Assembly: GCA_040702975.1 (NCBI GenBank)
Contig: CP159990.1
Span: 1,116,001-1,180,000 of the forward strand
DNA length: 64,000 nt
Source of the DNA: Roseburia hominis
GTDB lineage: Bacteria; Bacillota; Clostridia; Lachnospirales; Lachnospiraceae
Direction of reading: 5' to 3'
The position numbers and the translations under genes are program-made. Below, piece after piece: positions 7,580 to 14,808 of this stretch. How positions within the stretch are numbered: the first letter of the stretch is position 1; each line of letters starts with the position of its first letter. The notes under the pieces were generated by a model that saw only the letters and a list, made by a program, of their open reading frames with translations, ran no database searches and was not told where the DNA came from.

Positions 7580-7886
7580 ATGAAGCATACATATACAAAA
7601 AAAGAAGCCTTACGGATTATAATTGCAACTGCAAAAGAATACGCTAAAATGCTGGAAGGTTTGAACTATTTATTCATATACCGCAATCGACACAGTAATG
7701 AAATTGAACATTTTGAGGCAGTATTTCTTCCAAGGAATTATCAACATTTGACGGGAATTGAGTTTTTAGATGTGAAGGGCAATTTGCGGAAGAATTCTGT
7801 ATTCTTTTATCATAAATGCCTTGATAATAGTCTTACAGAAGATGAAATTCGATTTAAAGAGGATGGTACGACGCCGTTGAAATTAG
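7580..7886 (+). pseudogene. PBECR4-domain protein, 5' part, split by a transposon
   Basis: A good ribosome binding site (AAGGAGAAAG) precedes ATG 7580. Residues 1-102 match the first half of the PBECR4 (phage Barnase-EndoU-ColicinE5/D-RelE-like nuclease) family: KKEALRIIIATAKEYAKMLEGLNYLFIYR, FEAVFLPRNYQHLTGIEF, FYHKCLDNSLTEDEIRFKEDGTTPLKL. After Leu102 the similarity stops because the transposon begins at 7887; the frame ends 9 codons into the element. Removing the element and one copy of the 7-bp duplication joins this part in frame to 11454-11803, giving an intact protein of about 218 residues. PBECR4 proteins are predicted phage-associated nucleases of unproven activity. Confidence 0.85.
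7880..7886. repeat. target site duplication, left copy
   Basis: AAATTAG immediately outside the left end of the transposon; the same 7 bases follow the right end at 11447-11453. A length of 6 or 5 does not match, so 7 is the exact duplication size. Confidence 0.85.
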
Positions 7887-7906
7887 TGTTGGACGGCAAA
7901 TTGAAG
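7887..7906 (+). repeat. left terminal inverted repeat of the transposon
   Basis: Begins TGTTGGACGGCAAATT. It matches the reverse complement of 11427-11446 at 15 of 20 positions, with the core GCAAATT identical. Confidence 0.75.
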
Positions 7907-8036
7907 GAGACATAAACGGCGAATTATTTTTCTGATTTTTATCCCGTTGACTGCGCAGTGCAACCTGCAAATGCATTCTTCTATCAAAAACGCGGCACGC
8001 TGTTGGCAACAGGGAGACTGCTCTGAAATACAAAGA

Positions 8037-8065
8037 GCTGTGGAATCCATTGTGGGATCCACAGC
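8037..8065 (-). terminator. hairpin after the DUF6618 gene
   Basis: GCTGTGGAATCC (8037-8048) pairs with GGGATCCACAGC (8054-8065). On the minus strand it lies 21 bases past the DUF6618 stop and is followed by TCTTTGTATTTC, so it is a likely end of the transposon's transcript. Confidence 0.55.
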
Positions 8066-8086
8066 CCATGTAAAATTCGTAATCTT

Positions 8087-8401
8087 TCAAATATTATCAG
8101 CCAGGGCAGGCAGATACACCAGGGCGGTGGCCACGGTTACTGCGTCTACCTTCCGCATCAGACTGCGGAGCCTTTCTTCGTTCCAGAAGATATCGGAGAA
8201 ATCAGATAATTCGCACCCGATATCATGGTTGGGGATGCACAGGTAATTCCCATATTTATGCCGCCCGGCAAGGATGTGGAAGTAAGTCCCTCTCCCGCTG
8301 ATTTCTGCTTCGTACTGGCCGGGAAGTTTCCGCAGCAGCGTAAGTTTTCCAGTCCAGCATTCTTTCCGTGAACCGTGCCTGAGAATACAGGTGTATTCCA
8401 T
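8087..8401 (-). CDS. DUF6618 family protein, transposon accessory gene
   Basis: This small protein (104 residues) starts at ATG 8401, chosen because GGAGGGG lies 7 bases upstream; the frame is open further but overlaps the ATPase gene. It reads MEYTCILRHGSRKECWTGKL, YEAEISGRGTYFHILAGRHKYGNYLCIPNHDIGCELSDFSDIFWNEERL and a helical end. This pattern is what I recall as DUF6618, small proteins found in Firmicutes mobile elements; function unknown. It is the last gene of the four-gene unit, 19 bases after the ATPase stop. It may be a cargo or an accessory factor. Confidence 0.65.
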   Translation of the reverse strand: MEYTCILRHGSRKECWTGKLTLLRKLPGQYEAEISGRGTYFHILAGRHKYGNYLCIPNHDIGCELSDFSDIFWNEERLRSLMRKVDAVTVATALVYLPALADNI

Positions 8402-8420
8402 AAACAGTACCCCTCCTTCC

Positions 8421-9227
8421 TTAGCCGAGGTTCTGGCTGCTGACGGAAGCCAGGATGACCTCTGTATCAATGACCTTCTTTTCCATCTGTGCCCCAAGTG
8501 TCAGCGCGTTGGTCATCAGGTTATCAACAAGCCTGGGACTGCCCTGGGAGTGGCTGTGGACAGCACACAGGGCTGCATGGTCAATAATGGAGGAAGCTCC
8601 GCCAGCACAGGCGATCTTGTGGAGGACATACTGCCCGACTTCCGAATCGGAGAGCCCGGAGAAGTTATAGTGGACGGTAACACGCTGCCGCAGTGCCTCA
8701 TGGACGGGCTTTTTGAGCGTATTGTTCAGATGGGGCTCCCCACAGAGTATGAGAGTAAAGCAGTTGAGGGAATCATAGCCGTAATTCATGAGCATCTTGA
8801 TATCCTCCAGAATGCCGGTAGAGAGATACTGTGCCTCATCGATGGCAAGGAGGAGGGGCTGCTTCTTTTCACGGTAGAGATAGAGGACCTGCTCCTGGAT
8901 CGCCCGGAACATGCCGGGTTTGCCGCCTTTGGGTTCTATACCAAGCGTAGAACAGAACTGGCGGTAGAACTCCATGACACTGACGGTAGAGAGGCAGAGA
9001 TACTCCATGTGGTAAAGATTCGGGTTCAGGCTTTTGGCAAAACAGCGCAGTGCGAAGGACTTGCCCATGCCGGGGCGTGCGGTGAACAGCCCGATGCCCC
9101 TGGTATCCTTGAGGTAGTCCAGCCGTGAGAGCATCTCCGAGATGTCTTTCGAGAGGAAACGGTCCTTCTCAGAGGCCATCTGTTTGTCAAAAGGGTTGAA
9201 GGCCAGCCCATAGTAAGTGCGGAACAT
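8421..9227 (-). CDS. ExeA/TniB-like AAA ATPase of the transposon
   Basis: The 268-residue protein is an AAA ATPase of the ExeA/TniB/MuB type. The Walker A motif TARPGMGKS is at residues 49-57 and Walker B LLLAIDEAQYL at 125-134; a sensor-like LILCGEPHL follows, then ALRQRVTVHYNFSGLSDSEVGQYV and a C-terminal winged-helix-like segment. The N terminus (YYGLAFNPFDK) is typical for the family. In related transposons this protein binds target DNA, hydrolyses ATP and directs the transposase to insertion sites. Its start codon shares one base with the transposase stop, so translation is coupled. Confidence 0.88.
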   Translation of the reverse strand: MFRTYYGLAFNPFDKQMASEKDRFLSKDISEMLSRLDYLKDTRGIGLFTARPGMGKSFALRCFAKSLNPNLYHMEYLCLSTVSVMEFYRQFCSTLGIEPKGGKPGMFRAIQEQVLYLYREKKQPLLLAIDEAQYLSTGILEDIKMLMNYGYDSLNCFTLILCGEPHLNNTLKKPVHEALRQRVTVHYNFSGLSDSEVGQYVLHKIACAGGASSIIDHAALCAVHSHSQGSPRLVDNLMTNALTLGAQMEKKVIDTEVILASVSSQNLG

Positions 9228-10495
9228 CAGCAGGCACCTCCTATCTTTGAATAATCAATAGAAGGGGTGTTGTTACGTTTTGTCCTGCAGTTTTCATTTT
9301 TATCTGTCGGCCGGATGGGATAATGCTCCCCCTCATAAAGGATGTAGGCAGAGGACATATCGTCGGGAAGGAAGCGGATCTCAACTTTGGATGAGATGAA
9401 CTGCATGGGGACGTCATAGGAGACCTTGTCGATGGAGACAGTGGAATCCTTATTCACCTTCCTGTTGATGCGGTTTAAGAAACATTCCTCCAGCCATTCC
9501 CTGGACTTTGGCATCTGTATGGCACAGCGCGTCTTCTGGTAACGTTCCATGGGGGTACAGCCGATGCCGGAATGCATGGAAGTATTGTAGGTGCGGATAT
9601 AGTCCCGCAGGAGGGAATTGAACTGTGCCAGGGACGTGATGGAATCCATGTCCAGCGTATAAAGCCAGGTCTCCTTGAATGTCCTGAACTGGCGTTCGAT
9701 CTTGGCCTTGCTGGCGCCGTCCCGCACTTTTGTATGAAGGAGGACCGTGCCGATGGAGCCGCAGATCAGGGAGAGCTGTTCATTTGAGTAGCTGCAGCCA
9801 TTGTCGACATAGAGTTTCGCCGGAATGCCGTGGGAGGCAACTGCGTTTTTTAAAACTTTCTGGAAGTTATAGGCGTTATCGTTATAAAAAAGGCCGCCGC
9901 CCACCAGGAAACGCGAGTGGTCATCAATGATCATAATGCAGTAAACCCTCCTGCGCTGCCCGCCTTCCGTGATATAAGGGAGGTAACAGGTATCCGCCTG
10001 CCACATTTTCCCAAAGGCATCTTCCTCAAAAGCTTTCCTGTCCCTCATAGATGGATTGCGCGCCGACTTCAGGTCATGCTTTTTCACGAAGCGCTGGACG
10101 GCGCAGACGCTGACAGAGGCGGGGATAAAAGCTTCCTCCACAAGATGGCGGTGGATCTGGGTTGCGTTTAAGCGTGGGAAAGCCTCTTTCAGCCGGTAGA
10201 TCTCTTCAATGGCCGTGTCCGGCAAGGCGCGTGTGGAGCCTTTGTCGGAACGTTCCCGGGGCATGAGCGCGTCAATGCCGCCATTCTGGTAAAGAGAGGC
10301 CCACTTGCTGAGGGTCTTGGGGCTGTACTGGAATACAGAGCCGTCAGGCAGGGTGAGGGGTTTTTCCGTTACCCGCTGGTAATAGGCGTTTCTGGACGCA
10401 TCCGGATAAAGGCCATGGATGACCGGTGCAATGAGTGCGAGCCGGAACTGTGCCATAGCAGATGCGTCTGAAAAGTTTTTGGTGTTGTAATGCAT
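9227..10495 (-). CDS. DDE transposase, Mu/TniA-like integrase core
   Basis: The 422-residue protein has an N-terminal helix-turn-helix region (SPKTLSKWASLYQNGGIDALMPRERSDKG), a second one near 95-140, and an rve-type catalytic core. The acidic triad is visible: Asp168 in MWQADTCYL, Asp231 in LYVDNGCSYS and Glu267 in KAKIERQFRTFKE, a spacing of 35 between the last two (DD35E). The C-terminal part from about 330 is the Mu-type beta-barrel (KVNKDSTVSIDKVSYDVP). It would cut and join the transposon ends. AAAGGAGG stands 8 bases before ATG 10495. All catalytic residues are present, so the enzyme looks intact. Confidence 0.92.
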   Translation of the reverse strand: MHYNTKNFSDASAMAQFRLALIAPVIHGLYPDASRNAYYQRVTEKPLTLPDGSVFQYSPKTLSKWASLYQNGGIDALMPRERSDKGSTRALPDTAIEEIYRLKEAFPRLNATQIHRHLVEEAFIPASVSVCAVQRFVKKHDLKSARNPSMRDRKAFEEDAFGKMWQADTCYLPYITEGGQRRRVYCIMIIDDHSRFLVGGGLFYNDNAYNFQKVLKNAVASHGIPAKLYVDNGCSYSNEQLSLICGSIGTVLLHTKVRDGASKAKIERQFRTFKETWLYTLDMDSITSLAQFNSLLRDYIRTYNTSMHSGIGCTPMERYQKTRCAIQMPKSREWLEECFLNRINRKVNKDSTVSIDKVSYDVPMQFISSKVEIRFLPDDMSSAYILYEGEHYPIRPTDKNENCRTKRNNTPSIDYSKIGGAC

Positions 10496-10584
10496 AAAAA
10501 AATCCTCCTTTACTGTTTTCTATCAGCATATAGGAAGAACAGCCTGGAGACCATCCCTGTGTTATGTGGTGTCTGGGAAACGGT

Positions 10585-11178
10585 TCAGGGGCCGAACTGC
10601 TGTTGGCAGTAAGCCGCCGGATTTCTGTGGGACTGGAGGAAGGAGACAGAGAAGCGGCGGACAAAACCGGATGCAAAGCCGGAATAAGCGGGCATCCGAA
10701 AAAGGCCTTTCAGGAAAGAGAGGCCGGAGGACTCCCTGGAAGAGAGAAGGCCCAGCCACTCTTCCTTCTGCTTTTTGAACAGGGAAAGCCAATGGTAGAG
10801 CTGGTTTTGGTTAATACAGAAGCGTGCGCAGATTTTTTCTACGGAAGCAAGCCGAAGGAAATATTCCGCCAGGACACGGAGGATAAAGAAAAGGCCGTAG
10901 GAGGAATAAGGGATGATGAAATCCGGAAGGATGGCATGGGTATGGCCGCAGGAACAGACAAGGCGCAGGATACAGAGGCTGTGCCAGACAGGCTTTCCAC
11001 CAACGAAATCAGCCAGGGAACGTTCATAATAGGCATGGACGGAACAAGCTCCCTTTGCCCCACAACAGGGGCAGGTCTGTAGTTCAGGCCGGAAACCGTC
11101 CATGAAGGAGTCAAAAAGCTTTTTTGATGAAGATTTTATACGAATTAACTTGCAAAACAGGGAATTATTTCTTATCAT
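10585..11178 (-). CDS. DUF6431 zinc-knuckle protein of the transposon
   Basis: The protein shows a zinc-ribbon-like pair (CPCCGAKG near residue 37 and CSCGH near 75) and then an aromatic helical region (FIIPYSSYGLFFILRVLAEYFLRLASVEKICARFCINQNQLYHWLSLFKKQKEEW) that resembles a helix-turn-helix. This is the DUF6431 pattern seen beside such transposases. The start is uncertain: ATG 11178 is used, but no clear ribosome binding site is visible, and ATG 11301 is also in frame. It is first in the operon, 89 bases before the transposase. It may recognise the element's ends or the target. Confidence 0.65.
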   Translation of the reverse strand: MIRNNSLFCKLIRIKSSSKKLFDSFMDGFRPELQTCPCCGAKGACSVHAYYERSLADFVGGKPVWHSLCILRLVCSCGHTHAILPDFIIPYSSYGLFFILRVLAEYFLRLASVEKICARFCINQNQLYHWLSLFKKQKEEWLGLLSSRESSGLSFLKGLFRMPAYSGFASGFVRRFSVSFLQSHRNPAAYCQQQFGP

Positions 11179-11249
11179 AATAAATGTCAGTGATGCCAAA
11201 GCCTCATGAGTGGGACATGATCCCGTATATGGCAGGTATGCTGGTGTAT

Positions 11250-11294
11250 GAGAGAAAGAACGAACTGTAGGAGGGGCTGTTCTTTCTCTTTTTT
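11250..11294. terminator. hairpin near the right end of the transposon
   Basis: GAGAGAAAGAAC (11250-11261) pairs with GTTCTTTCTC (11279-11288), followed by T residues on the plus strand. Placed between the right end and the first gene, it may block transcription entering the element from outside. Confidence 0.55.
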
Positions 11295-11426
11295 GTTCCA
11301 TAAAAACTATACTGGAATAGAGCAGGATGGTCAAGATAAAAGTGTGCTGTTTTTTACTGCACGCTGACATAGATAATAATTAAATGTTGAGATTTTAATT
11401 TGCTGTATTTGTGCAGGAGACAGGAA

Positions 11427-11446
11427 CTTTAATTTGCTGGCTGACA
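11427..11446 (-). repeat. right terminal inverted repeat of the transposon
   Basis: Read inward on the minus strand it begins TGTCAGCCAGCAAATT, matching the left end at 15 of 20 positions. Confidence 0.75.
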
Positions 11447-11453
11447 AAATTAG
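11447..11453. repeat. target site duplication, right copy
   Basis: AAATTAG directly outside the right end of the transposon, identical to 7880-7886. Confidence 0.85.
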
Positions 11454-11803
11454 AAGCATTACCGAAACTGGTTCAATTTTTGCGATTTTCAAAAATGACT
11501 GCATTGTATAATGGAATAAAACCAAAGTTGGCTGTTGATCGGGTTGCGGGAACAACAAATTATTGCCTGGGTTTTATAAAAGATGGAGACTATTTTGTTC
11601 CAAGTTCCTGTTTGCTCGAGGATATTCGTAAGCTTGGAGATAATCCATCACAGATATTAGCGATTATGTCAAAAAAGGCAAATCAATCAGAACCTATTTA
11701 TAAAGAGATACGTTATGTGGCCAAAGGAGTTCCTTTGAATAAGTTAAATTTGTCAGATGAATTGAGTAACCTGATTTCATTAGAAAAATATGTTGAAAAA
11801 TGA
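11447..11803 (+). pseudogene. PBECR4-domain protein, 3' part, split by a transposon
   Basis: From KLEALPKLVQF onward the frame matches the second half of PBECR4 proteins: the block TTNYCLGFIKDGDYFVPSSC, LLEDIRKLGDNPSQILAIM, and YKEIRYVAKGVPLNKL. It has no start of its own; the frame is open into the transposon end from a GTG at 11411, but those residues are not homologous. It continues the gene broken at 7886, in the same phase once one AAATTAG copy is removed. The stop is at 11801-11803. Confidence 0.82.
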
Positions 11804-11850
11804 CTTGTAGGTGGTGCTCTCGTGTGGCTGGTAAGGGAGGTGATTTGCAA

Positions 11851-12360
11851 ATGCTTTTGGAAACAAAGGATTTATTGCTGAAAAAAGCAGAATTTGAGGA
11901 TTGGAAAGCAATGTACCGGAATGTGTGGTCCAGGCCGGAGACTGCAAAATATATGGCATGGCGTGTGACAACCAGCGAAGAAGATGCCAGAGTGCGGATA
12001 CAGAAGACCATAAAATATCAGGAAAACCACGATACCTATTTGGTTTATGAGAAGAAATCCGGTCAGGCGATAGGGTTTGCGGGTGTGGAGGAAATCGCGC
12101 CGCATATTTATCAGGATGCGAGTGTAGCACTTGGACCTGAATATGTGGGAAAAGGATTTGGAAAGCAGATTTTACGGTTGCTTCTGGAATACTGCAGGTC
12201 GCTGGGAGGAAAGGAATTTTATTATTCCACACGTGCAAATAATGAGGCTTCAAAAGCTCTGGCATTGTCCTGTGGCTTTATATATCGGTGTGCAGAGAAG
12301 AAGACGGATTTGCGTAATGGAGAACCTTATGAAGTGGAAACCTATCATAAAGAAATGTGA
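11851..12360 (+). CDS. GNAT family N-acetyltransferase
   Basis: The 169-residue protein is a RimJ/RimL-like GNAT acetyltransferase. It starts LLETKDLLLKKAEFEDWKAMYRNVWSRPETAKYMAWR, and carries the acetyl-CoA loop region VALGPEYVGKGFGKQILRLLLEYC and a C-terminal STRANNEASKALALSCGFIYRCAEK. These enzymes acetylate the amine of small molecules or proteins; the substrate is unknown. ATG 11851 follows GGGAGGTG by 8 bases, so it is preferred over a longer frame. A terminator overlaps the stop codon. Confidence 0.85.
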   Translation: MLLETKDLLLKKAEFEDWKAMYRNVWSRPETAKYMAWRVTTSEEDARVRIQKTIKYQENHDTYLVYEKKSGQAIGFAGVEEIAPHIYQDASVALGPEYVGKGFGKQILRLLLEYCRSLGGKEFYYSTRANNEASKALALSCGFIYRCAEKKTDLRNGEPYEVETYHKEM

Positions 12361-12409
12361 GGCTGACACATCTATGATTTTTCAATCACTGATGCGCCAG
12401 CCTCTTCTT
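12359..12409 (+). terminator. Rho-independent terminator after the GNAT gene
   Basis: GAGGCTG (12359-12365) pairs with CAGCCTC (12398-12404), with further pairing of CATC and GATG inside, and TTCTT follows. The first arm overlaps the stop codon. Confidence 0.7.
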
Positions 12410-12533
12410 AGTTTCCATGTGTATCTGAAATAAAGTTCAATAGAGTTTCCTACGAATATCTTTGATGACTTCCAGGAGGCCTTTCAGGATTGGTACGGAA
12501 ATTTTTCGCCAAATTTCACAGAGCAAATTTATA

Positions 12534-12570
12534 TTGCATTTAGAAATAAAATATGATAGTATTACTATCA
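12534..12570 (+). promoter_or_regulatory. TetR-gene promoter with perfect palindromic operator
   Basis: TTGCAT (12534-12539) and TAGTAT (12557-12562) are separated by 17 bases. The perfect 7-3-7 palindrome TGATAGTATTACTATCA (12554-12570) covers the -10 element. It lies 49 bases before the TetR start, so autorepression of the TetR-MFS-hydrolase unit is the simple reading. Confidence 0.75.
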
Positions 12571-12619
12571 GAAAATAACATCTATGGAAATCGCTGGAAG
12601 AAAGGGAAAGGAGGAGACG

Positions 12620-13267
12620 ATGGAAGCTACATCGAAATGGCAGCAGAATGCCATGCTTCGTTCTGCCAAAATACTGGCAGCAGCCTTGAAGCTGTTCTGC
12701 GAAAAAGGAATTGAGGATACGTCTGTGGAAGATGTGGCCAGGGAGGCAGGAGTCGGGCCTGCAACGATTTACCGGTACTTTGCAACGAAGGCAGAACTGG
12801 CGATTCAGAGCGGAATTGCTTATTGGCAGAAGGTTTCGGGGAACTATCTGGGAAAGCTGGAAGAGAAGGAATACCGTGAAGGCAGCGGGAAAGAGCAGCT
12901 GGAGCAGATTTTTGATATTTTTCTCAGAGTGTTCACAGAGGAATTCGATTTTCTGAAATTTCTGCAGGAGTTTGACGTGTTTGTGCAGAAGTATCAGATT
13001 TCCCATCAGCGTCTGGCGGAGTATGAAAATACGATTCTTGATTTAAAATCATATGTGATAGACGCGCTGGAAAAGGGACTTGATGACGGAAGCCTGAAGT
13101 TTGCCTACAGCGCGGACGAAATTTATTTTTCTATTATGCATACTATGCTGAGTCTGATGCAGAAGCTGGCCCTAGGGGGAAAGATCTTATCTTCAGACGA
13201 GTGTGTTGAGCTGGCATTGCAGGTAAAAATCGCGGGAGAGCTGCTGGTGAAGGGGCTGTCTGCATAA
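12620..13267 (+). CDS. TetR/AcrR family transcriptional regulator
   Basis: The 215-residue protein has a full N-terminal TetR helix-turn-helix: RSAKILAAALKLFCEKGIEDTSVEDVAREAGVGPATIYRYFATKAELA. The C-terminal 150 residues are the helical ligand and dimer part (FDFLKFLQEFDVFVQKYQIS, SADEIYFSIMHTMLSLMQKLALGGK). ATG 12620 is preceded by AAGGAGGAG, better than an upstream in-frame ATG at 12584. A palindrome sits on its own promoter. It precedes an MFS/GPH transporter and an alpha/beta hydrolase, which are the likely regulated partners; the inducer is unknown. Confidence 0.9.
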   Translation: MEATSKWQQNAMLRSAKILAAALKLFCEKGIEDTSVEDVAREAGVGPATIYRYFATKAELAIQSGIAYWQKVSGNYLGKLEEKEYREGSGKEQLEQIFDIFLRVFTEEFDFLKFLQEFDVFVQKYQISHQRLAEYENTILDLKSYVIDALEKGLDDGSLKFAYSADEIYFSIMHTMLSLMQKLALGGKILSSDECVELALQVKIAGELLVKGLSA

Positions 13268-13410
13268 ATGTCTTGGACGAAATTTTGCATCAGCGCTGCC
13301 CTTTTTTAGGAACTGTACTGATGTCCGCAAAAATGTTTTGAAAGAATTCCAAGAAAAAGTTTATGGGCGCTTTTAATGAAAAGGAAATTGAAAATAGAAA
13401 CGGGGGTTTT

Positions 13411-14769
13411 ATGATGAAGAAACTAACGACAGGAAAGATTTGGCTTTTTGCTACGGGACAGTTTGGGTGGGCATTATTGTCCGGGATTATTTCCAACTGG
13501 CTGGTATATTTTTATCAGCCGGATAAGGCGGCGATTGCCCAGGGACAGACTGTATTTATTCCCCAGGGGCTGGTAGTTCTTGGGATATTTACGGTGATTG
13601 GAGGAATTACGGCATTCGGACGTATTTTTGATGCGGTGACGGATCCGCTGATCGCTTCCTGGTCTGACCGCTGTACTTCCAGAGATGGAAGGCGTATCCC
13701 ATTTATGAAATTTGCGGCGCTGCCGCTTAGTTTGGCTACAGTGCTGGTATTCTGGTCGCCTGTATCGAAAACGAGTTTTGTAAATGCGGTATTTCTGTTT
13801 GTCATGGTCATGCTGTATTACTTTTCCATTACTGCGTATTGTACGCCCTACAATGCGTTGATCCCGGAACTTGGGCATGACCAGAAGGAACGTCTCAATA
13901 TTTCCACAGTGATTTCTTTTACGTTCATTGCAGGTACGGCGGTGGCTTACCTGGCTCCGACGATCTGGGGAATGTTGATTCCGTCCTTTGGACGTGTAAA
14001 CGCCATACGGGTGACATTTACAGTGATGGCGGTGATCGCTTTTGTGTGTATGGAAGTGCCGGTACTGACCATTAAAGAAAAGGAATATGTGAATACGGTT
14101 CCTACCAGCGACGGGGCTTTCGGGTCGCTTGCGGCTACCTTCCGCAATAAGGAATTTTGTAAATTTGTAGGCTCTGATATTTTTTACTGGATCGCGATTA
14201 CCATGTTCCAGACAGGACTGCCCTTTTTTACCACAAGTCTTTTGAAACTGCCGGAGTCTATGACAACGATTTATTTTGTGGGAATGACGGCACTCTCTCT
14301 GATTTTTTATGTGCCGATCAATAAGCTGACTCCAAAATTTGGAAAGAAAAAGCTGATCCTTGTAGCCTTTGGGATTTTCTGTATGGCCTATCTGTACACA
14401 GGCTGTCTGGGGAAAATAACCCTGATCTCTCCTTCTGTGCAGGGGCTGATTCTGACTGCTGCGGCAGCGCTTCCTATGGCAATTTTCGGTATTCTGCCCC
14501 AGGCGGTGGTCGCGGATATTGCCCAGAGCGATGCTCTTGAGACAGGAAAAAACAGGGAAGGAATGTTTTACGCGGCCCGTACATTCGCATTTAAGATGGG
14601 ACAGAGCGTGTCTATGCTGATCTTTACAGCCGTTTCTACAATAGGGACCGGTACAGGCGTGGGATACCGTATTGCGGCATTTGGTGCGGCGGCATTTTGC
14701 TTTGCCGGAGCGGTACTTTTCCTGTTCTATAATGAAAGGAAAATTGATGGGATCATCGCGAAAAAATAA
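13411..14769 (+). CDS. MFS transporter of the GPH (glycoside-pentoside-hexuronide) type
   Basis: About 12 membrane segments are visible across 452 residues. The signature of GPH symporters is present: GRIFDAVTDPLIASWSDRCTSRDGRRIPFMKFAALPLSLATVLVFW, then YYFSITAYCTPYNALIPELGHDQKERLNISTVIS. A later loop (AVVADIAQSDALETGKNREGMFYAARTFAFKMGQSVSM) is also typical. These proteins import sugars or related small molecules with cations. The ATG at 13411 follows GGGGG by 4 bases; ATG 13414 is equally possible. It lies between a TetR regulator and an alpha/beta hydrolase, 39 bases before the latter, so the three are probably one unit. Confidence 0.88.
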   Translation: MMKKLTTGKIWLFATGQFGWALLSGIISNWLVYFYQPDKAAIAQGQTVFIPQGLVVLGIFTVIGGITAFGRIFDAVTDPLIASWSDRCTSRDGRRIPFMKFAALPLSLATVLVFWSPVSKTSFVNAVFLFVMVMLYYFSITAYCTPYNALIPELGHDQKERLNISTVISFTFIAGTAVAYLAPTIWGMLIPSFGRVNAIRVTFTVMAVIAFVCMEVPVLTIKEKEYVNTVPTSDGAFGSLAATFRNKEFCKFVGSDIFYWIAITMFQTGLPFFTTSLLKLPESMTTIYFVGMTALSLIFYVPINKLTPKFGKKKLILVAFGIFCMAYLYTGCLGKITLISPSVQGLILTAAAALPMAIFGILPQAVVADIAQSDALETGKNREGMFYAARTFAFKMGQSVSMLIFTAVSTIGTGTGVGYRIAAFGAAAFCFAGAVLFLFYNERKIDGIIAKK

Positions 14770-14808
14770 TGACTGGCGACGGAAAAGGGGAATGGCAGGT
14801 GATTGATC

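Larger units (their letters stand above)
7887..11446 (-). mobile_element. 3.56 kb Mu/Tn552-type transposon with DUF6431 and DUF6618 genes
   Basis: The element starts with TGT and ends with ACA. Its terminal 20 bases are 15/20 identical as inverted repeats, and a 7-bp duplication flanks it. It interrupts the PBECR4 gene. Four genes read on the minus strand in the order DUF6431, DDE transposase, ExeA/TniB-like ATPase, DUF6618. A motif RCRGCRAATT occurs twice at each end (7893-7902 and 7916-7925; 11397-11406 and 11431-11440 inverted), which looks like multiple transposase binding sites as in Tn552/Tn5053-type elements. All four frames are open, so the element may be active. Boundaries come from sequence comparison within the window. 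Confidence 0.85.

Noticed and set aside
8391..9128. 245-codon open frame on the plus strand
   Set aside because: It runs opposite to the clear ATPase gene, has no family features and no ribosome binding site.
7948..11369. Alternative transposon ends (TGACTGCGCAGTG and the inverse of CACGCTGACA)
   Set aside because: They pair only weakly and have no flanking duplication; the ends at 7887 and 11446 have matching repeats, a 7-bp duplication and restore a gene.
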